Positions 9,015 through 16,155 of a DNA stretch of 16,451 nucleotides are shown here, one piece after another (the stretch's first letter is position 1; every line of letters starts with the position of its first letter). The stretch covers positions 1 through 16,451 of the forward strand of contig PJAB01001192.1 of the NCBI GenBank assembly GCA_002887195.1. The letters are read 5' to 3'. The notes beneath the pieces are model-generated. The model was not told where the DNA came from and ran no database searches. It saw only the letters and a program-made list of their open reading frames with translations. The position numbers were made by a program, and so were the translations under genes. The DNA is from Chrysochromulina parva (taxonomy: Eukaryota > Haptophyta > Prymnesiales > Chrysochromulinaceae).

Positions 9015-11087
9015 TTACTCGTAACTACTGTCTACTCTCCCTCGAAGGCACGACGGTGGATCTCGGTGGTGCTCTTTGAGATTGCGCCGGCTGGAGATTA
9101 TGTACTCATTTTGTGCAATCCGCACGTCGTTGAAGGTGTTCAAGACTTGAGTGTAGAGCGCCTTTCCTCGCTTCGTATGCTCGCGGGCCATCATTTCAAA
9201 CGCAGAGAGTGCGTTCTTGAGCTTATGCTTATCGAGCAGGCCGCTATTATCCTTGTCGATTTTGTCGAAAAGCTCGTCGATTTCGGCTGGTTCTGCAGAC
9301 ACGCCGAGCACCTTGATGTTGTTCGCAAATTCTTCGAAGTGGACGACACCTCCCTGTGGGTCTGCCCACATTTCGGCCGCTAGGGCCGGCTCCATCGCAC
9401 GTTTGATCAACATGGAGCCTATTTTCGTACCAATGGTTACCTCCTGCTTCAGTTTCTCAACTTCGTCGTCAGCTTTGTCGAGAAGATCAGTCACCTCTGC
9501 TGCTGAGATGGCGATGCTTGCGTGCGCGCGCCATGATTCGCAGCGCTCACGCAGAGTTTTGAGGTTGGCTCGCTCGCTCGCAGACGCATCGATGTGCTTT
9601 CTTACCCCGCTTTGCAACTCGCTCATGTCAATCTCCATGGGCTTCTCGGCGAGCTTGTCGGCCTTGTTGTATTCTGCATAGCGATCAAAAAGATCGTTTA
9701 CTTGAGAGTCGCTCATCGAAATGATCTTTCTCACGCAGACGGCGAACTGATTCCGCGAGATCTTGCCCTTGCGTATTTCATCCCAAGACTGCAGGAGCCC
9801 ATTCAGCGCACCCTCACCTTGTGACTCCAACAGCTTAGCAAAATGTTCGACCAACTTTGCATCCGTCTGCTTGACGAGCTTCTTCTCCTCCTTAATAGCA
9901 TCCTTTTGCAGTCCAAGCGCTTCATCCCGCAGAGCATCGGCTGAGAGAAAGCGATCGTGCCGCCGGCGAAGCACATCCTCCACCGCGCGCTCAAGGATCT
10001 GGCCGCCCTTTGCAGAGCCCATGTGCTTGGTGACACCACCGAGGCCACGGCGCCACAAGCCCACAAGCGCCAACGATTTTGCAGATAGTTCCGGTTCCCG
10101 CCCCACGATCGTGACGAGTGGGCTCGAGGCGAGCTCGACAGAGCGGGCTCGAGACCGACATGCTTGTGGGTTGGAGCCTCGTGCCGTTCGAGGAGATGGC
10201 GTACGGGCGCTGCCTTTGGGCTCCTGAAGCTCGCGCTGCTGCAGCACCTTGCGAGATGATGATAGCGGCGGTGTCGGTCTGGCAAAGGATGCTGGCGAAG
10301 AGGGCCTGGCGGACGCAACATGCGACGAGGATCGTGCAGAAGGAGCTGATGTGAGCCTGGCCGATGTGCCACGCTCTGATGGGGGGGTGCGCGCTGACAA
10401 AAGCTGTGGCGACGTGGCATTTGTTGAAGATGTGTGGGGCGGCGAGATCGCGCGCGGAGACAACGCGGGTCGCAGTTGGGCCTCGTACATCTCAACTATG
10501 TTGGCCGCTTCATGCACCTCCTGCAATATTTTGGTCCCGTCAGGCTTGGTGGCGGTGACCCAGCCAACTGGTGACAGATCACCGAGAATTCTCACAAGCG
10601 CACGGTGCCCGCCGTTCTTGGCTCGCTGGTTCTGAAGGATGTGCACTTTTGTGGCTAAGGCCAGCGTCCCTGTCGATGCCAAAAGGGAGTGCTGGCAGAG
10701 ATGACCAATCTTGGCTTCGAGCTTCACCTCGTATATCGGTCGTGCAAACAGCTGGATGATTGACTCCCCGCCGCCTGTTTTGGCTGTCAACCAGCCGAGC
10801 GGCCGATGTGAACGGTTTAGTACAACAAGGGCCCGCAAAGAAGTCGAGCTCTCGTAAACGTACTCGAAAGTGTCAAGCACACGAATGAGGGTGCGTGGCT
10901 TCAGTTGCGCAACCTGTCGCGAAGCGATCGATGACTGTTCGTGAACTTTCACGGAATGCTGCTGACGCCCAGCTTCGCTAAGGTAACGGTTCGCTTGCGG
11001 CACGGTGATCTCAAAGAGAGGTTGCCTTTGCAACCATTCTCGACTTAGCAGGTCAATGTCCGTGTGAATGTCGAATAGTGGTTCCAT
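9015..11087 (-). CDS. SH3-like 'GW' repeat and EF-hand-like calcium-sensor protein
   Basis: The protein has 690 residues from a true ATG. The N-terminal ~200 residues hold two repeats of about 70 residues, each ending in a similar segment: ALVVLNRSHRPLGWLTAKTG and ALVRILGDLSPVGWVTATKP. These look like beta-rich SH3-like modules. Residues about 205-340 are Ser/Pro/Ala-rich and probably disordered. The C-terminal half is helical, with paired EF-hand-like units: SWDEIRKGKISRNQF, then WADPQGGVVHFEEF, and the best loop DKDNSGLLDKHK at residues 611-622 (codons 9222-9257). Most loops are degenerate, and the best one has Lys at position 12 in place of the bidentate Glu. Calcium binding is therefore doubtful, and the protein may be a structural or cytoskeletal scaffold. 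No signal peptide or membrane segment was seen. Its exact family was not recognised. Confidence 0.72.
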   Translation of the reverse strand: MEPLFDIHTDIDLLSREWLQRQPLFEITVPQANRYLSEAGRQQHSVKVHEQSSIASRQVAQLKPRTLIRVLDTFEYVYESSTSLRALVVLNRSHRPLGWLTAKTGGGESIIQLFARPIYEVKLEAKIGHLCQHSLLASTGTLALATKVHILQNQRAKNGGHRALVRILGDLSPVGWVTATKPDGTKILQEVHEAANIVEMYEAQLRPALSPRAISPPHTSSTNATSPQLLSARTPPSERGTSARLTSAPSARSSSHVASARPSSPASFARPTPPLSSSRKVLQQRELQEPKGSARTPSPRTARGSNPQACRSRARSVELASSPLVTIVGREPELSAKSLALVGLWRRGLGGVTKHMGSAKGGQILERAVEDVLRRRHDRFLSADALRDEALGLQKDAIKEEKKLVKQTDAKLVEHFAKLLESQGEGALNGLLQSWDEIRKGKISRNQFAVCVRKIISMSDSQVNDLFDRYAEYNKADKLAEKPMEIDMSELQSGVRKHIDASASERANLKTLRERCESWRAHASIAISAAEVTDLLDKADDEVEKLKQEVTIGTKIGSMLIKRAMEPALAAEMWADPQGGVVHFEEFANNIKVLGVSAEPAEIDELFDKIDKDNSGLLDKHKLKNALSAFEMMAREHTKRGKALYTQVLNTFNDVRIAQNEYIISSRRNLKEHHRDPPSCLRGRVDSSYE

Positions 11088-11729
11088 GCCAAAGGGCTGA
11101 GCAGCAGCGAACGACGAGGTTGAGGGACAGAGAACGCGAGACGCGGCCTAGGTGGCACGGAGTTGCGCCTTTTGTTGCGGCTGACCAAGCCCTTGACCAA
11201 GCCCTACAGAGTTCCCCTCGGGCTTGTCCTTTACGGACCGGTCCACCGCAAAACGAGCGTACCGGTAAAGTACTGTACTTGTGACCGTTACAAGGCCTGG
11301 CAATTCGCAATTGATCGGCAAGACTGTGAAAATGACTTTCTTCTCTCGAAAAAATTGAGAAAAAATTGGGGCGCGGCACGCGCGGGCAGCGCGGCCCGGC
11401 GCTCAACGGTGAGTTGCGGAGCTCCAGAGGGTCGCCAGACTCCAGAGTCCAGTCTCCACAGACTGCGGTTCGCCGTACGATTTATAGATGCCGCATGCCG
11501 ATTAGCAATTTGCTACTAGGTTGCATGGACCGATTGGTCTGCTACGCCGCCCAGGTGGACAGCCCCCCTGTCCTTTGAGGCGTCCCCCGGAGGAAATAAA
11601 ATGCGCAGATCAGCATCACCGGGATCGAAACCTCGAAGCCGGCACATGGAACCATCAAATGCAGCATGCACACTTGGGACTTGGCCACGGCTTCCGCGAC
11701 TGAGCAGAAGGTGTGCCGCGGGCCTACGC
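11088..11729. other. 642-bp intergenic region between two minus-strand genes
   Basis: It contains the 5' flank of the EF-hand gene and the 3' flank of the epimerase-fusion gene. Short reading frames on both strands lack any recognisable domain. The notable content is the palindrome group at 11235-11280. An AATAAA at 11595-11600 lies on the plus strand and so does not serve the minus-strand neighbours. Confidence 0.55.
11235..11280. promoter_or_regulatory. Cluster of three palindromes upstream of the EF-hand gene
   Basis: GGACCGGTCC (11235-11244), TACCGGTA (11260-11267) and AAGTACTGTACTT (11268-11280) are each perfect palindromes, the last around a central base. They lie about 150-190 bp upstream of the ATG at 11087. 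TACCGGTA and GTAC-TGTAC-type sequences recur upstream of the transporter gene. A regulatory role is inference. Confidence 0.35.
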
Positions 11730-13463
11730 TCACTCAAACGCACTGAGGTCGTCGTCGTCGCCAAAGACCATGTCGTCGTCGTCGTCGCCGGTGTCCTCGG
11801 GGAATGCGCCATGCTCGCGGAGGTAGGCGAAGGCGGCTGCCATGGCAGTATCCTTGTCCTTGATCGCATATTTGCCAGCCTCCGGGTTCGAGACGACAAC
11901 CGCCTCGGCAAAGTGACCGCCGTGCGGGCACTCAAAGGGCTTGCCCTCGTTGATAAACTGGGGCGGCGCGTCCGACTTCGGATTGGTGACGGTGCCGTCG
12001 ACAGCTGCGCACACCGCTTGGATCCAAGCGGTCACGTCCACCTTCGAGGACGACTTGTTCGACTCTGGCTTGGGGACGTAGGCGACGATGGCGAGCTGCG
12101 CGGTGCCCGCCGAGAAGATCATCTTGCCAACAAAGCCCGAGCAACCCTTGCGCTCCTCGGCAAGCGGGTCGGGGTCTGCATTCATCGCCTGCATTGCCGT
12201 GAGCAGCAGCGCCTGGTCCCCCTCGGGCGACTCGATGGTCGTGCAAAAGAAGTCGAGGCCGCCCATCTCGGCGGCACCCTCGATCTCAACTCCCTTCTTG
12301 CCGCCCTCCTTGATGACCGTCTTGAGCAGCTTCTCCTTCGCCTTCGCGGCCTCCTTGGCTGCCTTATCATCAGCCGACGGCTCCACCTTGACCTCTTTGG
12401 GTTTCTCCTCCTTGGGTTTAGCGGCCTTCTCGGCCTTCATCTTCTCAATCTCCTCGGGCGAGGGTTTGCCGTCCTTCTTCTCTGCCGCGGGCGCCCCCTT
12501 CTCATTGGGCATCGCAGCCTCCTTAGCAACCTTCGGGGGCGCCGCCGCTGCCTCCGACGCGCTCGCTTTCGAGCCTTCGGCAGCGGCCTTCTCGCACTCA
12601 GCGAGAGCAGTCTTCGCGGGCATCACGGTGAGCGTCTGCCCACCGTTCCACGAGGCGTTCGGCACCAGGACGACTGGCTTGCCGATAGCCGCAGCCTCGA
12701 GGCAAATGTAATTCTTCCACTCGTCCGAACCCAGGTCAGCGAGCGTGCTCGCTTTTGCCTCGCCGATGTTCCACACGACTGCGTCCGGGAAGCCCATCTT
12801 GAGCATCCGGATGGAGCGCTCGCCCTCGACCACGTAGAGTGAGCGCGGCGTCTCCCAATAGATGCGGTCCACCTCGCCCTTGAGAGCGAGCGGCGCGCCG
12901 TCCTGCACCGCCGCCTCAACGCCGGCTACCGAATCGTCATACTTGAGGCCTGAAAGGCCGTGCACCGTCACGCCGCCCATATCAGCGCACGCCAAGTAGG
13001 TGTGCAGTGCCGTCGTGAACTCGATGGGTTGATCCCCGCTATTCATCACCGCGAGTGACATCGATAGCGACGCGTCAGAGTCGAGCGTCACCGAGTAGCG
13101 CAGCTTGAAGGCGAACGGCCAAAGCTCCTTGGTGGCGGGCGAGTCCGTCAGGCCGAGAACGACGCAAGGGTACGGCTCTGTCGAGGTGCGTACGACAGTC
13201 CACTCCGCCGAATTGCGGCAGAACCCGTGTTTCTGGTACGCGCCGCGCGCTGCAAACTGTGGAAAGCAGACGGGCACGCCACCACGGATAGCCTTGCCAT
13301 CGCCGAACACGGTCTTGGATGAGACGAACATATTCTCGTGGCCATCGGCCGATTTCCACGAGGCGACATGAGCGGCATAAACGTACACCGTTGCTGTAGA
13401 CCCACTGGGGTGAGTGAGCTTCACCGCAGGGAGCCCATTCAGAGTGATGTGCTCGACGCTCAT
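11730..13463 (-). CDS. Glucose-6-phosphate 1-epimerase (hexose-6-phosphate mutarotase) fused to an uncharacterised C-terminal domain
   Basis: The protein has 577 residues from ATG 13463 (MSVEHITL). The frame is open 38 codons further upstream, but only from a GTG. Residues about 1-282 match the YeaD/YMR099C-type aldose-epimerase family, which interconverts alpha and beta glucose 6-phosphate. Visible motifs are IRGGVPVCFPQF (59-70), QKHGFCR (77-83), LHTYL with candidate catalytic His154, and ICLEA with candidate base Glu256; the domain ends at GGQTLTV. A Lys/Glu/Ala/Pro-rich linker follows (about 283-388). The C-terminal domain (about 389-560: GVEIEGAAEMGGLDFF, GKMIFSAGTAQLAIVAYVP) is not one I can name, though I have the impression of similar stand-alone protist proteins. 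The tail is strongly acidic (GDDDDDMVFGDDDD). There is no clear targeting peptide from this start, so it is probably cytosolic. Confidence 0.85.
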   Translation of the reverse strand: MSVEHITLNGLPAVKLTHPSGSTATVYVYAAHVASWKSADGHENMFVSSKTVFGDGKAIRGGVPVCFPQFAARGAYQKHGFCRNSAEWTVVRTSTEPYPCVVLGLTDSPATKELWPFAFKLRYSVTLDSDASLSMSLAVMNSGDQPIEFTTALHTYLACADMGGVTVHGLSGLKYDDSVAGVEAAVQDGAPLALKGEVDRIYWETPRSLYVVEGERSIRMLKMGFPDAVVWNIGEAKASTLADLGSDEWKNYICLEAAAIGKPVVLVPNASWNGGQTLTVMPAKTALAECEKAAAEGSKASASEAAAAPPKVAKEAAMPNEKGAPAAEKKDGKPSPEEIEKMKAEKAAKPKEEKPKEVKVEPSADDKAAKEAAKAKEKLLKTVIKEGGKKGVEIEGAAEMGGLDFFCTTIESPEGDQALLLTAMQAMNADPDPLAEERKGCSGFVGKMIFSAGTAQLAIVAYVPKPESNKSSSKVDVTAWIQAVCAAVDGTVTNPKSDAPPQFINEGKPFECPHGGHFAEAVVVSNPEAGKYAIKDKDTAMAAAFAYLREHGAFPEDTGDDDDDMVFGDDDDLSAFE

Positions 13464-13600
13464 ACGATTGTAGGAACGTGGCCGTGTGAACAGGCTGTTA
13501 ATACTCGCGCAAGGAGGAGTTGAGGAGGGCGTGGGTTTCCAGTTGGATAGATTTCTTCGGAATTTCCTGTGATTCACGCATTTGAATGCCTATCATCGCC

Positions 13601-13650
13601 GGCACACGTGTGCACGTTACGTGCTCACGTGGACACGTGAGACGTGTGCC
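13601..13650. promoter_or_regulatory. G-box cluster in a 50-bp inverted repeat
   Basis: There are three perfect CACGTG palindromes (13605-13610, 13626-13631, 13634-13639) and further ACGT-core variants at 13613-13618, 13618-13623 and 13641-13648. The outer arms GGCACACGT (13601-13609) and ACGTGTGCC (13642-13650) are exact inverted repeats. The cluster lies about 140-190 bp upstream of the epimerase ATG and just beyond the transporter stop codon. CACGTG is the classic bHLH/bZIP target, so it is a promoter candidate. A 3'-end hairpin of the transporter transcript is an alternative. Confidence 0.5.
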
Positions 13651-13661
13651 CTTGCAACTTT

Positions 13662-15257
13662 CTATAAGTCGCGCCGTGCCTGAGGTAGTTCGGGCTCTAC
13701 CAACCACGCATGCTCGGGCGGCGGGAAACACAGTGCAAACGCAAGAGCAAAAAAGGACGCGAGAGCGCCAAAGGCAAATGGAGCGAAGAGCACTCCGTGC
13801 GCGGCGGCGTTGTCGAAGATGTAGGCGTGCGAAAGGAGCCCGACTCCTTGGGCAGCGTGGGCGACGGCGAGGAGCATGGCGCTGGCGCTGGCTTGCTGTG
13901 TCGCCCCAGCTTGTGTGCCGATGAGGCGCAAGATCGGAAGGACGGCAAGCGTTGAGCCACCCGCCAGGACGAGAGCGAGGTATAGAAGCCCCACGTGCCA
14001 CTGAGCAAAGCTCATCGCGAGCAAGGAGCAAAACAGGCAGCCCAAGCCGATCTGCAGCGTGCGCAAGGGCTCGATCCGTTGCATCAACCGCACACCTAAG
14101 AGCGAAGCGAGCCCTGCCGCTGGTAAAGTCGCAAATCGCACGTACACCATCGACTCCTGTTCCCAGCCATAGGCGATGAGGGCAAAGCCATCCAAGGTGG
14201 AGAAAGCCGCGAACGCGAGGAGGGCAGGTACCTCGATGATCATCACGAAGCGCAAGGAGGGATTGGCGCACGCGGCAAAGACGGGCGAGGCAGCGCATGT
14301 GGCTGGCGAGTGCCCTCCTTTGACCCGCGAGCAGCCGTGGCAGCAGCAAAGCAGCAGGTGCATCGGCAAGCACATCCGCGACTCGTCGGCTCTGCGACGG
14401 CTGCGGCTGCGGCTGCTGCTGCTGCTGCTGCTGCTGCTAGTGCCCCCTCCGTCTGCGGGACCCTGCGAGGGGCGTCCCAAGACCGCACCCGCTGCCGATT
14501 CCTTGGCGCTGGCGGTGGCGGCCGCACGTACGCTTGCGGTCAAGGTCTCCGGCGCCAAGAAGACCAGGCATGCGCAGAAGAGCGACATCAGCCCAAGGAT
14601 CGACCAGGTCGAGGCATACGAGCGCAGGTGGTGGGAGAGTACGGAGTAGGCGACCACGCCGTACGTGAGCGTGTAGACAGGCGCAGCGCCCAGCACGCAC
14701 ATCAGATATGCATACATCCGATCCTCAGCCGGGAAAAGGTCTGAAATCATCGCGATGAGCGCGGGCGTGAGGCCGTCGGTGCACTTCTGGAATGCGACGG
14801 CACAAAAGAAGGCGCCGATCGAATGGACGGATGCGTTGATGCCAGATTCTATCGCCAGACCACCAAAGTAGAGTGCAACGAGCGGTCGGCGGCCGCATCG
14901 GTCTCCAAACCAGCCAAGGGCCGGAAGGAAGAGGCTGTTGAGGATGAGACCTATGCACTGCATATAGTTTGCGTCCGCTTGGGATGCGCGCGCGACGAGT
15001 GCTCGGTCGGTACAGAACAGAGAACCCGACCAATACAGTCCACTGTCCTGAGAGGAGCAGCGCTGCAGTGTGCGCAGGTATGGAAATGTGATGATGGCCT
15101 CAACACGGGTCACGAAGGTGGCGAGGCAAAGAATAAGGACGACGGAAATGAGTCCGTGCGAGCATGCTTCCTGCGGCTGCCGCCGGATGCGGTCAAGGAG
15201 TGGCGTGCGCTCATTGGTTCCGTCGTCGTCTGATTCGCTGTCCTCGACGCGTCTCAT
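13662..15257 (-). CDS. Major facilitator superfamily transporter with N-terminal dileucine sorting signal
   Basis: The protein has 531 residues from a true ATG. The N-terminal tail is acidic and contains ERTPLL (16-21), a [DE]xxxLL signal typical of vacuolar, lysosomal or endosomal sorting. Multiple hydrophobic segments follow, about twelve. MFS motif A is seen as GWFGDRCGRRPLV (115-127) after the second transmembrane segment. The large central loop (about 240-330) holds a run of nine serines, an Arg/Ser-rich stretch and the cysteine cluster LLLCCCHGC, possibly lipidated. The overall plan recalls the TetA/proton-coupled folate transporter branch, but the substrate cannot be told. The proline- and charge-rich C-terminus is cytosolic. 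Confidence 0.83.
   Translation of the reverse strand: MRRVEDSESDDDGTNERTPLLDRIRRQPQEACSHGLISVVLILCLATFVTRVEAIITFPYLRTLQRCSSQDSGLYWSGSLFCTDRALVARASQADANYMQCIGLILNSLFLPALGWFGDRCGRRPLVALYFGGLAIESGINASVHSIGAFFCAVAFQKCTDGLTPALIAMISDLFPAEDRMYAYLMCVLGAAPVYTLTYGVVAYSVLSHHLRSYASTWSILGLMSLFCACLVFLAPETLTASVRAAATASAKESAAGAVLGRPSQGPADGGGTSSSSSSSSSRSRSRRRADESRMCLPMHLLLCCCHGCSRVKGGHSPATCAASPVFAACANPSLRFVMIIEVPALLAFAAFSTLDGFALIAYGWEQESMVYVRFATLPAAGLASLLGVRLMQRIEPLRTLQIGLGCLFCSLLAMSFAQWHVGLLYLALVLAGGSTLAVLPILRLIGTQAGATQQASASAMLLAVAHAAQGVGLLSHAYIFDNAAAHGVLFAPFAFGALASFFALAFALCFPPPEHAWLVEPELPQARRDL
14413..14441 (-). repeat. CTG/AGC trinucleotide repeat coding poly-Ser
   Basis: A nearly pure GCTGCTGCT run (AGC codons on the minus strand) encodes most of the nine-serine stretch in the central loop of the transporter. 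It is flanked by GCTGCG variants that encode the Ser/Arg alternation. Confidence 0.85.
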
Positions 15258-15345
15258 CCTCAGACAGCTCGTGGGTCACGGGCAGACGCTTCCACACGAA
15301 CGCCGCCGCTGCTCCAGAGACCACGTTTTTGCCGGTGCTTCCATT

Positions 15346-15372
15346 GTACAGTACCGGGTACCGGTACCGGTA
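15346..15372. promoter_or_regulatory. TACCGGTACCGGTA palindrome plus GTACAGTAC upstream of the transporter gene
   Basis: A 14-bp perfect palindrome (15359-15372) and GTACAGTAC (15346-15354) lie about 90-115 bp upstream of the transporter ATG. The same two elements occur at 11260-11280 upstream of the EF-hand gene. The rest of 15258-15510 shows no gene. Confidence 0.35.
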
Positions 15373-15510
15373 AAAAGACACAGGGGGGAGCCGGGATACC
15401 GGGTGATTCCAAGATCGCCTTTCTCGAGTGTGAACGTGGGTGTGGTGACGGTTGGTGGTGGACTCTGAATTAGTGCGTTCGTATCATATACTGCGAGACG
15501 CATGACATGC

Positions 15511-16155
15511 TCACATTTGCTGCGCCGGCCGCAGCCGCTCGCGTACTGTGTCAACCTCCCGCACTCCACCATCCAGAAGGATCGTGAAAGAATCATCTAC
15601 TGCGTGGTGCTTGAGGACTGTGGCCTTGAGGCGCGCACCGGTTGGGCGCTGATAGTAGTACACGAGCGCTCCCACTGAAAGGGTGCCGTCACTCATCGAT
15701 GTGGTCGCGGAAGTGCTCGCGGCAGCTCCCAATCGCTGTATTGTTGCACGTGCCTCGACCCACCGAGTGGCGCCCATGTGAGCTTGGCAGTGCGTGTACC
15801 AGTGATTGCACTCCCGGGCTGGAATGTCGCAGCACCAACAATAGCACTGACCACAGAAGGGCACGTTGGCCATGCTGTCGATTTCGAATGGGTGGTGTCC
15901 GCACTGCGGTCGTGCATGAGGCAGGTCTCGGTTAGCATCGGCCCCCCGCCCTTTCTTGGTGAATATGACCTCGTCGTCGCTTTTGTCGAGCGCGGCTACA
16001 GGTTGTGAGCTTTGCGAGGCACGCCCAGGACCCGAAACCTCCTGCACCTCGTCATCATCACCGGGGTGCACACGCTTGCGGTTCAACGGGGGAGACTCTT
16101 CTCCAGTGAGGTCGATACGCTCCCGGATGCGCAAGCGTGTCGGAAGGCGCGGCAT
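15511..16155 (-). CDS. Cys-rich (RIN13-like) and Tudor-like nuclear protein with SUMO-interaction-like motif
   Basis: The protein has 214 residues from ATG 16155 (MPRLPTRL). The frame extends to 16221, but only from a TTG. RIDLTGEE (13-20) resembles a SUMO-interacting motif, and an acidic DDEVIF segment follows at 60-65. Residues 78-123 form a Cys/His cluster: DLPHARPQC, HHPF, FCGQCYCWCCDIPA and ECNHW with THC. It probably binds zinc and recalls the Cys-rich segment of plant RPM1-interacting protein 13. Residues about 160-212 (VGALVYYYQRPTGARLKATV, FTILLDGGVREV) look like a small SH3/Tudor-like beta barrel. The early region is basic (RLRIRER, NRKR). A chromatin or SUMO-linked role is inference. 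The start could be moved by an upstream exon beyond the window. Confidence 0.65.
   Translation of the reverse strand: MPRLPTRLRIRERIDLTGEESPPLNRKRVHPGDDDEVQEVSGPGRASQSSQPVAALDKSDDEVIFTKKGRGADANRDLPHARPQCGHHPFEIDSMANVPFCGQCYCWCCDIPARECNHWYTHCQAHMGATRWVEARATIQRLGAAASTSATTSMSDGTLSVGALVYYYQRPTGARLKATVLKHHAVDDSFTILLDGGVREVDTVRERLRPAQQM

Noticed and set aside
11601..12842. 413-codon plus-strand frame with Leu/Arg-rich sequence
   Set aside because: It is antisense to the epimerase fusion gene; the Lys/Glu linker read backwards gives Leu/Phe-rich nonsense.
13464..13577. 38-residue N-terminal extension of the epimerase that resembles a targeting peptide
   Set aside because: The upstream start is GTG; the family-like start MSVEHITL is the first ATG. 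It would be worth reviving only if an upstream exon is found.
13601..13650. A bacterial-type terminator hairpin
   Set aside because: The inverted repeat has no following T-run, and the window is eukaryotic; the packed CACGTG boxes are a better explanation.
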